Assembly (NCBI GenBank): GCA_035610835.1
Contig: CM069455.1
Span: 45,958,074-46,022,073 of the forward strand
DNA: 64,000 nt
Direction: 5' to 3'
Origin: Ophiura sarsii
Lineage: Eukaryota; Echinodermata; Ophiuroidea; Amphilepidida; Ophiuridae
Position numbers and translations under genes: made by a program. Positions 12,505-23,241 of this stretch are shown one piece after another (the first letter of the stretch is position 1; each line of letters begins with the position of its first letter). The notes below the pieces were generated by a model. It worked only from the letters and a program-made list of their open reading frames with translations. It ran no database searches and had not been told where the DNA came from.

Positions 12505-12880
12505 TCTATAGTTCAGTCAGTTCCAAATTGGCGACACCTGTTAACAGCAGCGAATGAATTCAGAAGAGCGTCGCGCACAAAACTGGCATGGCGCAATATT
12601 GAGCAGTGTCATTGTATGCGTAACGCTTGCCAATTCCAAAGTTGCTTTTGATTACTTTTGCGCGAGGATAGATAAAAACCGGAACATTTCCCAACTTTCA
12701 AATTCTATCTCTAGAATTACTGAACCAATACTAGGCATGTTTGTACTTATTTTAATGCATTTCTCATGGTGATTCCAAATATAGTGATGCAATTTCATCA
12801 TTTTGACATTTTGAGAAATTTTGGAACTGTCATCTGCATACGCCTGCCATGTGGAAAGTGTTCGAGAAATACCCAATCTT
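12505..12880. repeat. composite of two dispersed repeat families
   Basis: 12505-12670 matches the 51555 family (CAGTTCCAAATTGGCGACACC at its start, then GATTACTTTTGCGCGAG). 12690-12870 matches the family of 8087-8316 (ATTACTGAACCAATACTAGG, then CGCCTGCCATGTGGAAAGTG). The junction suggests that one family inserted into the other. Confidence 0.6.
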
Positions 12881-12961
12881 TCGTACATTTTAGGATAATA
12901 AGATGCTTAAAGCTGAATCTAGCGAGCAAGCAGCGTTGATGTATTCGTAGGGAATAAGCAT

Positions 12962-13157
12962 GGGCTATTCCAATAGAAATCCATACACCCCCTGTGGAAG
13001 ACACGCCATTAATCTTCCACACAGGGAGTGTAGATTTCAAATAGAGTCATCAATGCAGCAGGCAGGTAGGTAACCCCATTTGAAATTCACACTCCTTGTG
13101 GGAAAGATTAAGGTAATGTCTTCCATAGGGGAGTATGGATTTCAAATGGAATTGCCC
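12962..13157. mobile_element. MITE with about 90-bp terminal inverted repeats
   Basis: The left arm (GGGCTATTCCAATAGAAATCC, given in part, then CCCTGTGGAAGACA and TTAATCTTCCACACAGGGAG) pairs over about 90 bases with the right arm that ends GGATTTCAAATGGAATTGCCC. Almost the whole element is two arms around a short centre. The flanks both begin AATAAGC. Long arms with an apparent 7-9 bp duplication suggest a Mutator-like element, but this class call is tentative. Confidence 0.8.
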
Positions 13158-13316
13158 AATAAGCCATGCATGTCTCTTGTGAGGAGAGGAAGAGGGGGAA
13201 AGTTTCATTTTTTTTATTCAACTTCAATCATGTGTATGTAATCTGACAATATTTATGCACACAATTGCAACAAAAAAAGATTATTTGAATTGTGCATCCA
13301 GAGTAGTGGGGATCTG

Positions 13317-13590
13317 CAATTCAGGAAAATTGGTGTTGGACCACATAGTCCATTTCTTTGCTAATATCCCACTTTAAGGGACTATTTTCAAGCGCTGATT
13401 TTGCAACAAACTTGTGTGGGGAGCTTGAGCTATCTACTAAGTGATATCCCTCCCCCGCCCCCACCAATCAATGTTGAGGGTCCCAACGACCGTGGTGATG
13501 AAACGGTTCCGAACAACATTGAATGGGGGGACTGGGGGGTTGATTTCAACGAAGTCCTCAAAGTGGTTCAACAGTTATTTCCGGAATTGT
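13317..13590. repeat. 274-bp segment, identical to 15658-15931
   Basis: No base difference was found between the two copies. The segment starts CAATTCAGGAAAA and ends TTTCCGGAATTG, a short imperfect inverted repeat, so it may be a mobile unit. An open plus-strand frame from 13365 to a stop at 13619 reads ...DIPPPPPPINVEG...NNIEWGDWGVDFNEVL and is not recognised. It has no ATG start in the segment and could be an exon-like remnant or chance. Confidence 0.85.
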
Positions 13591-13599
13591 CTGAGGCTA

Positions 13600-14330
13600 T
13601 TGGTAAATGCTCAATATGACGACAGTCTATAGGAAATAACTCGTGTTCTATACATTGCATAATCTTCTAATTTGGAGAGTGACAAGATATGTATATAATT
13701 GTTATATACGGTAAAGATAAAGTAAATACGACATTTACATTTTTAGGGACTGGTCATTTTATGCGTGATTATGGCCCGTTTGTATGGTAAATCACTCAAT
13801 ATGACAACTGTCTATAGGGAATAACTCGTCTTCTATACATTGCATAATCTTCTAATTTGGAGAGTCGCAAGATATGTATATACTTATTATATATGGTAAA
13901 GATAAAGTAAATACGACATGTACATTGTTAGGGACTGGTCATTTCATGCGTGATTATGGCCCATGTATATGGAATGCGGGAGTGTCACATGTAGTCTTAC
14001 ATAGGGTGCAACGGGTGAAATTCATTATTTAAACTAATTATATGACAGTAGTTTATTATGCAACAATCAATTAAAATCCTTTTCGTTATCGCAATGCGTT
14101 TCTTTTTTGATAAGGGACCGGTCACAACCGCATTATAGACGCTATGAAGTAATAACTATTGTGTCAATTATTGTAGCGTTGTATTTGCCATTGAAGTCAT
14201 GGAATGATTGTATTTTCTTTGCATTTACTTAACTTGACGGTTATAATTTATCTTCCGTGTTTAATAAATGCATTAAAAGTACGAAATGCATTGTGACGGA
14301 CTGGTCATTTTACATGTGGTAGACAGAGAG
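13600..14330. repeat. four units of a 184-bp tandem repeat
   Basis: GGACTGGTCA or GGACCGGTCA recurs at 13746, 13931, 14115 and 14298, a spacing of 183-185. Units one and two are nearly identical (ATACATTGCATAATCTTC; GATAAAGTAAATACGACAT). Units three and four are strongly diverged but keep the anchor. Confidence 0.8.
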
Positions 14331-15508
14331 AAAGAAAGACAAACAACAACCACCGAAAAAAGTTCAAAAATAAAGAAGAACAAAAACCAAAAGAGAGGAA
14401 AAACAAAAACAATATGTGACAAACAGATGAATAAAATAAACCAGTTAATGAGCCACACGAATAACGAAAATGTTATATTAATACATTATTAAAAACACCA
14501 ATGGCTCACGCCATGAGGATTTGAACCCGTGTCTCTGCCCTTAAGTATGAATCGGCCAACGCGCTAACCAATTGAGCTAATCGCCCATCTATGCAATATC
14601 AAGCCAAATCAAGTGTCATATTATCTTCGGCTTTAGAAATTAGCACTGATTCACAATACACCTTTCATAGTAACGCCTTATAGCGTCTTTTTATTCAGAA
14701 CCATGCCCTCGTACTATCAGAGTATGGTCAACCGTTGCGTTTGTCCATCCATTGAAAAGCATGCACATCGGTCGATTGTCCCCGATAAATAATAGAACTA
14801 ACTCCTATTATCTATTTAATTTAGACGGACAATCGTGTACACGCGTGCAATTCAATACGGTCAACCGTGTAATGGTTGTCCATCACCGCGTCATTAGAAT
14901 TCCAAAGACAGGGTTCGGCGAATTACCTACAATGTAATGTTTATACCACTGTGGACGATGCTATTTAATATAATTCTCTTTATTTAGCTTTGGCCTTGTT
15001 ATTATAATGTTATAAATGTAATAATTCTGTAATAAATGATTGCCGCGGTATGCTACGCGAGCAATGTCGTGCGCCATGTCCGAGCCGCTTGGAGCGATAT
15101 GCGCGAGGCGTGACAATCGATGTGCACGAAGCGCTGCGCGCGAGACGTATAGATAGATTGTTAATCATGATCTGTACACGAACAATGAATGTAATGACTG
15201 AACCTATTCATATCTTGCCTGTATTGATATGTAATGAATCTCATTGTTCATGTTATTTCTTGGTAACAAAGTCGAGTGCTATGCTCGAAGTTTATACAAA
15301 CGCGTAGCGCAAGCTGTAACCAAGGGATACGCATGGGATTGGGTCGAGCGCCACGCACGAACCGTCAAAGTTGTATTTAAATCATATTTTATAATGTTCT
15401 CGTGTTTATCGGGGTATCAGATGCTTTTTTTAAATAAATAAGTCAGGCTTCCTTGAATAATAGGAGCAAATTATGCAGGTTTAGGTATTTAATATGACCA
15501 GTCCCTAA
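13743..15508. mobile_element. candidate transposon with TTAGGGACTGGTCA ends
   Basis: TTAGGGACTGGTCA at 13743 is matched in reverse by TGACCAGTCCCTAA ending at 15508, a perfect 14-bp inverted repeat. The left terminus is itself part of the 184-bp tandem, so the true left end may be at 13743 or 13928. The interior has the tRNA-like piece at 14510 and a stretch richer in GC at 15045-15360 with open frames of 65-85 residues that are not recognised. The target duplication is unclear. Confidence 0.5.
14510..14587 (-). pseudogene. tRNA-like sequence (tRNA-derived repeat head)
   Basis: The minus strand shows an A-box TTAGCTCAATTGG (14580-14568) and a B-box GGTTCAAATCC (14527-14517) at tRNA spacing, preceded by GGGCGA. 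The acceptor and anticodon stems do not pair properly, so this is not a functional tRNA. It is most likely a tRNA-derived SINE fragment or a decayed tRNA. Confidence 0.6.
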
Positions 15509-15657
15509 TTCAGTACTGTAGACACCTCTTGATGATGGTATATCAGGAGATTCATAGCATCTCTATTTACTGAAAATTTGATCAAAAAAGACTTACAAAT
15601 AAAAAAGTTGTGGCTAAAAATGTAAAATCAGATGATTTTTTTTGGACTTCATTCAGA

Positions 15658-15931
15658 CAATTCAGGAAAATTGGTGTTGGACCACATAGTCCATTTCTTT
15701 GCTAATATCCCACTTTAAGGGACTATTTTCAAGCGCTGATTTTGCAACAAACTTGTGTGGGGAGCTTGAGCTATCTACTAAGTGATATCCCTCCCCCGCC
15801 CCCACCAATCAATGTTGAGGGTCCCAACGACCGTGGTGATGAAACGGTTCCGAACAACATTGAATGGGGGGACTGGGGGGTTGATTTCAACGAAGTCCTC
15901 AAAGTGGTTCAACAGTTATTTCCGGAATTGT
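15658..15931. repeat. second identical 274-bp segment
   Basis: It is the same sequence as 13317-13590 in the same orientation. On the left the repeat is preceded by CAGA, so that CAGACAATTC matches the inverse of the right end of the first copy (GAATTGTCTG). The same frame is open here and ends 30 bases into the right flank. Confidence 0.85.
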
Positions 15932-16757
15932 GGTTACCTCACTGTCATTATTGGCCAAAATAAAAGAAAATAAATATTGTGTTAAATGAGCTTGTGGTGG
16001 ATTTTTGTTGTTGGCCCCAGACCACCCAAAATATTTGTGTGTAAAAGCAAAAATGGACATTTGCTGCTGGCTATTTTACAACTTGTAATTAGTAATGTGA
16101 CATTTGACCCCATAAACATACTTGTAAAGGTCTTCATGTTACATCTACTACTCAAATTTGTTTGCAATTATGTTTTTCTATTTAACAAAAAAATAGACAA
16201 GACAAAATTGGTTTACTGTATATTTGAGAACAAGACACCTGTACCCGACCAATGAACTGAGAACTGATGCAGCAATAAGGCCTTGCCTTTTGAACAACCA
16301 TATAAAAGGTCTGACAGTATAAAAACTTGAAGCAGGTATATAAAGCTTACTGAAAACAACAACGTTCTATCATTGGTATATAATAATAATAATAATAATA
16401 AACACAATAATAAAATTAGCATTTATAATGCTCCATTTATCTAGAAACAAGTTCTAATCCAAGGCGCAAAAGAATGCAGATGGCTCAAAACAAAAACAGA
16501 AGTGGAGAAGTTGACTTGGCAGGGATACCATCACTCCTTTTTATATACATAGGGTTGGGTTGGAAGGAAATATTTTAAATTCCTGTTATTTTGTCTTAAA
16601 ATATAACACCAGAAACAAAGAATTATTTAATTCTGGCCCTCTCTATAATACTGCAAGGGAAAAATGTTATTTGTACTCATCCTCATGTTGCATACGACAA
16701 AGGTTTATTTGTAATTGTGCTTTTTACCAAATGCAGTTATAATGAACCCCATCAACC
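15932..16757. other. intergenic stretch, no gene seen
   Basis: AT-rich DNA with a (TAA)n microsatellite at 16380-16400. The piece CATTTATAATGCTCC with AAGGCGCAAAAG (16418-16470) resembles the start of dispersed animal repeats. Small open frames in both directions have no coding character. Confidence 0.5.
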
Positions 16758-16759
16758 TA

Positions 16760-16992
16760 CACTGAGCCAAAAAAGAAACTTATACAATTTTAACAGATCA
16801 CCATAGGGTCAGTGCACATTTCTCATGTGTCATTGAAGCAAACAATTGGTTATTGACTGCCATTTGAAGCGATACATTGCAGTAATATTGTATCCAAATT
16901 TGGTACATTTTCATGCACAGAATTTTATTTGGTGATCTGTTAAAATTTTATACGTTTCTTTTTTTTTATAAGTTTCTTTTTCTGGCTCGGTG
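16760..16992. mobile_element. Tc1/mariner-like MITE, 233 bp
   Basis: The ends are CACTGAGCCAAAAAAGAAAC and GTTTCTTTTTCTGGCTCGGTG, given in part. The arms pair over roughly 45 bases, including TTTAACAGATCACCA. The element is flanked by TA on both sides (16758-16759 and 16993-16994), as expected for the Tc1/mariner class. Confidence 0.85.
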
Positions 16993-17289
16993 TATTCTAT
17001 GGCAGCTTCATATCGAATCAGAAACATGCCTGAACTAATTCATATTTTCATAAATGCGCTGTTTGCTCAGGAGTACATTGCCTCTTCGAATGCAGTTATG
17101 TCAGTCTTAAAACTGCCCCTGGAGAAATTTTAATTTTCATCACGTTCAGGAAATATCTTTTACATAATTTTGAAACTCACTTTTCTAAATGGATTTTGTA
17201 ACCCAGAAATCTTGATGGCAGGCTATATTCAATTTGCTCTTAGTATATTTAACACACTACAAATGCATTAGCAAAACAAAAACAAAACC

Positions 17290-18410
17290 CACAATATTCT
17301 GCTATCTCCAGTAGACAGCATTATTGATGCATGCCTTGAGTTTGAAGTACAAATGTCAAGAAGAGACAGATGATGCTGCTATCATAACATTGATAAAAGC
17401 TGTGTATTTATTTAAGTTCATATTATTTTTTATCAAGAATCATGGAATGGTACCGTTTGACGGATAAAATACATGATTTGAAATGACGGATAAAATACAT
17501 GATTTGAAAATACTTATAAGTGTAGTTAAAATTATTGGAACTGGTATCTTCGGTAGTTAGCATTATCGGTTAAACCATCAGTTTGATGTCAACTTATTTC
17601 AGTGGTTAATCTGCTATCTTCAGTAGATAGCATCATTGATTAAAACATGATTTCAAAGTTTATTTCAGGGGAAAATATGCTTTCTTCAGTAGATAGCATC
17701 ATTGATTAAAAAATGATTTTCAAGTTTATTTCAGGGAAAAATATGCTATCTTCAGTAGATAGCATCATTGATTAAAAAATGATTTCAAAGTTTATTTCAG
17801 GGGGAAATATGCTATCTACTGAAGATAGCATATTTCAGGGGGAAATATGCTATCTACTGACGATAGCATCATTGATTAAAAAATGATTTAAAAGTTTATT
17901 TCAGGGGAAAATATGCTATCTTCAGTAGATAGCATCATTGATTAAAAAATGATTTAAAAGTTTATTTCAGGGGGAAATATGCTATCTTCAGTAGATAACA
18001 TGCATCATTGACTAAAACATGATTTCAAAGTTTTTTTCAGGAGGAAATACACATTTTCTAGTAGATATAATAGCATCATTGATTAAAAACAAAATTTCAG
18101 AGTTTATTTTTTCCATTTATAAACTATCATTTTTCTATCTTAAGTAGAAAGCATCCTTGATTAAAACATGATTTTTATTACCACTTATTTTTAGAAAAAA
18201 ATCTGCTATCTTCAGTAGACAGCATCATAGATTCAACATGATATGAAGTCCACACACATCAGAATAGACACAAACTCTGCTGCTGTTAAACTTTAAGCCT
18301 GCTATCTTCAGGAGATCGAATCATTGATAAGTAAGAAACAAACATATTCTTGATGTTCACTTATTGTAAGAATCCCAATACATTCTGTTATCTTCAGTAG
18401 ATGGTAAAAG
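17290..18410. repeat. array of about 66-bp units, each with a GCTATCT..AGATAGC hairpin
   Basis: The hairpin GCTATCTTCAGTAGATAGC starts at 17613, 17679, 17745 and 17811, giving a period of 66 bases, and recurs in diverged form on both sides to about 18400. Between hairpins the spacer reads CATCATTGATTAAAAAATG, then TTTATTTCAGGGG. Near 17811-17870 the hairpin occurs in the opposite sense. Flanking DNA at 17455-17510 has a 27-bp direct repeat (GACGGATAAAATACATG). Confidence 0.9.
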
Positions 18411-19892
18411 TGAAAACATGATTTTGAAGTAAAATTTGCACGGTCATGAATGGTCGGTCCATGCAGCAGATACTTTTCATAAGAAATAAGAAACGAAAAA
18501 ACAATTCTATACCAATAATGGTAGTTACTTTTAAAATCCATGCATACAAAACTTGCATGACAACCTTTTAACCCCCTTGTATTTTCCCTTGGCAGAACAA
18601 TCGAATAAAAAAAAATCTGTTTGGAAAACACAAAGTGTTCTTTATCATACCACTCACCTGTTGTTGGATATCATGATTTGAATAGGCAACACATCCAGAC
18701 CAGGCATGGGGAAAAGACAGAGAGAGAGAGAAAAAGAAAACATACATTAGAAATATAATTTTAGACTATGTATGCCCTTTTTAATAAGTTTTAGTTAAGC
18801 CATATCTATATTTCGTGAATTAGGATTAAAGCTAACAATCTCTAGAAATTGCTGTTGCTCAAAATACAAGGGGTTGAATGGCCACATACTCCCATCCCAA
18901 GTTCATGGCCTTACACTCGCATCCAGACCATGCCGGTATCGTAGAATGGGGATTCTGTGATTCTTTGACCCACTTTTCGTACATTTTCATTGTTATCATT
19001 GCATGGAAGATACTTTTTGTTGGTAAACTTGAACTAGCTGATAGCATCTAGCTTAGACTCTCACATACTTTTCTTTTGATTTAGTAACCTATATTGATTC
19101 GGTGACTCTATCAGTTTTGTGGGGGAGCCTTTATCATATTATCTTATCAGCGATATGTGTGCGCTAACTGCTTGTGAGGCTTAACTACGAGTATAAATCT
19201 GATAAAAAATTGACAGATAAAACACCTGACAGATAATATAAGTATTAGGAGTCCAAAGAACAAAATCTATATTAAGGGTAGAACTAATTAAATGTGGAGA
19301 GGTGTGGACATTTCGCTAATTATTGAGTAGTAGCCCAGTTTCGTGAAAATATACCTCTTGATTGGTTTAACTACAAGAATGAATCAGATAAGAGAAAATT
19401 GACAGATAGAAATTCAACAGATAATACTAATTATGAGTCAAAACAAAGGTAATGTCTTTGGCCTAAAATAAAGAACAAATCATATCTACGAAATGTAGGG
19501 CCTATAATAGTGCTGATATACTTTGTGTGTGGCATATAAAACTGTGCCAATTTTGCAAAAGTAGCCTTTTGGATTCGCACAAAAGTAAATACCTCAAATC
19601 ATTTGTAGAGGTATGTTTTCCAGTTTGATGTTTTATGAATGTCCAACAGACAAAGTTTGTTTTGAAGAAGGTTAACAACCCCCCACCCCTCCCATTATCT
19701 TTGTCCAATTAAGTATTTGTTCAACCTCATCTATAACCCCTTACCTGACCCCTATGTCCCTAATTTGTTCAATTAAGTATTGTTCAACAAAGAAACAAAA
19801 CAATAAATACTGTACCTCAACACATTTGCCAACACATTTGCCATAAATGCACTGAAATGAAACTAATGAAATTAACGATAGACATAACGTCC
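18411..19892. other. intergenic stretch, no gene seen
   Basis: It includes a (GA)n run at 18717-18733. Two related pieces at 19180-19245 and 19365-19425 share GATAA..AAATTGACAGATA. A 15-bp duplication (CAACACATTTGC) is at 19818-19842. Open frames up to 107 residues have no coding character. Confidence 0.5.
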
Positions 19893-19900
19893 CATTAGAG

Positions 19901-20275
19901 TAAGGTCACGAAGGTTAAACGCGGAAAACAACATTTTCATGAAAAGAAGAGAAAAAAATGCCCAAAAAACATCCAAAACACAAAATTTATAAATAGTCTT
20001 GAATAAAACAATACAAATATTAAAAAACGATATGTAATAAAACAAAACAAATAATATTTGAATATAAACATCCGCGATATAGAGGGTCGGCTACCGCTAC
20101 AGTAATAATAAGGTAAGCCTAAAAATCTAAAATCTGTAAAGTGTGTTTATTTTGGTTTTATAGATCGTAAATTTTAAGCTTTCTTGGGGAAAATTACATC
20201 ACAGAAAAATGTAAAATTTACAAAGCGGAAAAACGCGGAATTCGACAGTTACAAAGCAGAAAATTTGTGACCTTA
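19901..20275. mobile_element. element with 8-bp target duplication CATTAGAG, 375 bp
   Basis: The terminal inverted repeat is TAAGGTCAC at the left and GTGACCTTA at the right. CATTAGAG is duplicated exactly at 19893-19900 and 20276-20283. An 8-bp duplication fits hAT-like transposons. Subterminal CGCGGAA motifs occur near both ends. Confidence 0.88.
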
Positions 20276-20599
20276 CATTAGAGGTTCTTGGTTATTAATT
20301 AAAAGGAATGTCAATGCTAAAATAACTCGGTGCAAACCAATACTCTATTGTACAGATACAAAAACCCAAAATGTCAAACTGTCATTGAATGTCACTTAAT
20401 ACAAAATGTCATTCAGTCATTTGCAGGGCTGACAAGAATGGTATTTCCCAGGAAGCCAAGAAATTTCATACAAAAAGGGCTAGATTTCTCTACATTTCAT
20501 CCTTTATTTTGAAGGGCATTTCGGTATATCCTTGGGGCAAGACATTCATTTATAAGTTAGTCTATGGTGTCAAAACCTCGTTACAGAACTAAGTTGTAT

Positions 20600-20627
20600 A
20601 ATCCTTTAATCCGTCAATTAAAGGATT
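20600..20627. repeat. small perfect hairpin
   Basis: AATCCTTTAAT and its exact reverse complement ATTAAAGGATT flank a six-base loop. There is no T-run or coding context to make it a regulatory terminator. Confidence 0.6.
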
Positions 20628-20851
20628 GTACTAGGTAGGTTAATTCCATGCTGTCATACACCAAGGATAAACCAACATTTCTCTCCAAAATCCAACATTT
20701 CAAAGGAATAATATTCCTCAAATTCCCCATTATTTTTCCAACCATGGTTAAAGTTTCCTTTTGTGTCACTTTATACATGATCCCTAACATGTCTGGCCAC
20801 ATATCTCATGTTATTGTGCTTTGTGTATTGATTGTAAAACCTTATAGCCTA

Positions 20852-21188
20852 TAGATGAGGTGACCGTTGTTTACATTTAGGACGCCCTCTGTTGATTTGA
20901 GACAAAACACACCGGGCAAGAGTTCCTATAGTTTACATAGGCCAGATCAGGTTTTCTAACTAGATTGTGGTGTCACAGCAAATTGTTATCAAAACTGTCT
21001 TTAAACTTGCTTAGGAATGCTATAAGCTATCGCATTTCACAAAGAAAATTAAAAATAAATGAATTTTACAATTCATTAGAAAGAAATGTCATGTTGTCTT
21101 CATTAACTTTACTGTATATTCTGCCTGGAGGGAAACAACAGAGGGTGTCCCATTTGTAAATACATGACATCATAGGTCACCTCATCTA
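20852..21188. mobile_element. TA-flanked MITE, 337 bp
   Basis: The ends are TAGATGAGGTGACC and GGTCACCTCATCTA. Further pairing (GCCCTCTGTTG with CAACAGAGGG) extends the arms to about 50 bases. TA lies on each side (20850-20851 and 21189-21190). The interior is AT-rich with no coding frame of note. Confidence 0.85.
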
Positions 21189-21190
21189 TA

Positions 21191-21730
21191 CACTTACACT
21201 TTTCAAATTGCAGTGTTAAATACAAAATTTCAAATTGAAGTGTTGAAAACAAAAATGTGAAAATGAAAAACATACTTGACCTTACATTGGGATTGCAACT
21301 TCCTCAATAATCAACCATTCTTAACGTGCAATATCTCAAATTAAACAGGAGAAATTTCTCAACAACTTTATAATCAAATAAGTTTATGTAGGAGTTATAC
21401 TTTGAGAGTTGTCAGCACATTTTGTTACCTGGTCAGTTACTTTTTTGTTGACTGTATATGGTGATACAGTTTAATGTACCCATTTTTAAATTTGATAAAT
21501 TGCTTATAAATGTTTTATACCGATGTGAAACTAAGTATTATCAATTATCGGGAGATGACCAAAAACAAAAACCCTGGGATCAAGGAAACAACCAAATCAC
21601 CAACATAAAAGAAACCAGGATATAATTCTATTTATTTATTTATCGTCATCATTTTATTTTTATCTTATTTTTAATAGTACTATACTTTAGGTCCCGTCCA
21701 AGATGCCAATATCCATTATATATCCTTAGA
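21191..21730. other. intergenic stretch, no gene seen
   Basis: AT-rich DNA with short ATTT runs near 21628-21665. No element boundary or coding frame was recognised. Confidence 0.5.
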
Positions 21731-21733
21731 TTA

Positions 21734-22046
21734 GGCCAAATTAAATGAATTGTTCGTCTCAAAGCTCCTCTCCTGTTGTAAAACTAATGCGGAATGCGGG
21801 GGTTTTTTCAATTTTATTTTTTATTTTTTTAAATATAAAATATTGAAATCCTTGTAAAAGTGACCTTTTGTATTTAAGATGATGTGATCAATGAAAATCT
21901 GAAAAATCGGTGAAATTTTGGATTTTTTTTTTTTTGAAGATGAAGAAGAAGAAAAGAAAAAATGAAAAGAAAAAACAAAATCTAATGCACACCAATAAAC
22001 TAACGCGCGCGGGAGCTTTGAGACAAACAATTAATTTAATTTGGCC
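21734..22046. mobile_element. PIF/Harbinger-like MITE with TTA duplication, 313 bp
   Basis: The ends are GGCCAAATTAAATGAATTG and CAATTAATTTAATTTGGCC. The arms extend to TCTCAAAGCTCC, about 40 bases. TTA is duplicated at 21731-21733 and 22047-22049. A three-base TWA duplication with GGCCAAA ends fits PIF/Harbinger. A related element is at 29168-29559, and isolated left ends are at 22325 and 24230. Confidence 0.85.
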
Positions 22047-22478
22047 TTACTAGCAATAACAAATTCAACAACGCTCTTTATTTTTTTTAAATAAAATCAA
22101 CCAGGGCAGTCTTATGAACTAGCAATTTGTCTGTGTTTTCTCATAATACCCCACACAAATAATTAAGCAAAATCGCTTTGGAAATCACCGAAAAACACCA
22201 TCAATATTAATTCAGAGAAGAAGAAAATAATTAAACAATAGCAAGTATTTCACGGAAACATCTATATTTAAATAGGAAGCCTTGGTTTTTATTATATAAA
22301 AAAATTGCAGTGTGACATAATAAGGCCAAAAATAAAAAAGGAAAACAAAATGTTTAGCAACCCCTCCCGCTTCCTTTTTGGGTCCACTTTAACTTTCATT
22401 CTTTTTTCCAATCATAAACTTTTTGTTAAGGTGTTTCAGAGTTTGAAATATTTGTGAGAGCTTTGAGTCTTTCTTTAA

Positions 22479-22732
22479 CCCTAACACTCTTGAGTACTAC
22501 GAATTACTACGATGCGGTGTGCTTGTGTCACCCGGCTCGGCAGTTTTTCGATGAAATAATGGCCCCAGGGTATGTACAGGGTGGAACATACTCTGCCATG
22601 GTTCAAGCCCCGGGGGAGTGGGGGGGGGGAGTGGGGGGGGGGGGGGGGAGTGGGGGGGGGGCACTAAATTTCCCCCCTCGCTATTTGGCCGCGAAAACAA
22701 TTTGTTTGGAAAAGGTGCCTCGGGGGTTAGGG
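22479..22732. mobile_element. TTAA-flanked MITE with CCCTAAC ends
   Basis: TTAA at 22475-22478 is followed by CCCTAACAC, and GTTAGGG is followed by TTAA at 22733-22736. A TTAA target and C-rich ends fit piggyBac-like elements. The interior holds the G-rich tract 22604-22664. Confidence 0.7.
22604..22664 (+). repeat. G-rich tract, predicted G-quadruplex former
   Basis: Several runs of 5-17 G separated by single A, T or AGT steps make up almost the whole stretch. Such sequence can fold as a G-quadruplex. The exact run length may be affected by assembly error. Confidence 0.75.
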
Positions 22733-22987
22733 TTAATGCATTTTAAACAAGTTTAAAAAAGAGGTCGCATCCTCTTTAGGGTTCAAAGTTTATCACTTAG
22801 GGTGATTTTGCGCTAAAAAGTGTGTGGTGGTTTTTTTAAAGGGCCTCCTTCCTTTTGAAAAAGTCTGGATGCTAACCATGTTATTTGGGGGTTTTTGCCT
22901 AATTTCACAATTTGGCAAGGTATAATCTACAAGGTCATCGGCAGATCATGAGTTTCGCCTGTATCGTGGACACTTAGTTAGGGTTAA

Positions 22988-23235
22988 CCCTAACTCCCCA
23001 GGCTTTGTTTTCGTGAGGATCGGGCAAGGAGGACAACATATGAATTTGTTACCCAAAAGACTATCGCAAACCCACCCTGATTTGACCCACAAGGAAGCCC
23101 TTCCTACCCACATAAGCTTGGACAATGACGCCATTGATTGTCATCGAATCAATGGCGTAGCATGGTGTGGTGATTGTCACTGGCTGTCATAAATCATATT
23201 ACCATAAATACTGATATTACTTAGGAGAGTTAGGG
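22988..23235. mobile_element. TTAA-type MITE with CCCTAACTCCCC and GGAGAGTTAGGG ends
   Basis: It starts after TTAA at 22984-22987. The right end AGTTAGGG is followed by TTTTAA instead of an exact TTAA. Its left part (GCTTTGTTTTCGTG) resembles the left part of the element at 28234 (GCTATGTTTTTCGTG), so both belong to one family. Confidence 0.6.
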
Positions 23236-23241
23236 TTTTAA

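Noticed and set aside
13317..15931. The two identical 274-bp segments as LTRs of a small retrotransposon
   Set aside because: They do not start TG and end CA, no primer-binding site or polypurine tract is evident, and no common target duplication flanks the pair.
22978..22994. Interstitial telomere repeat
   Set aside because: The TTAGGGTTAACCCTAA word is explained by the ends of TTAA elements that begin CCCTAAC.
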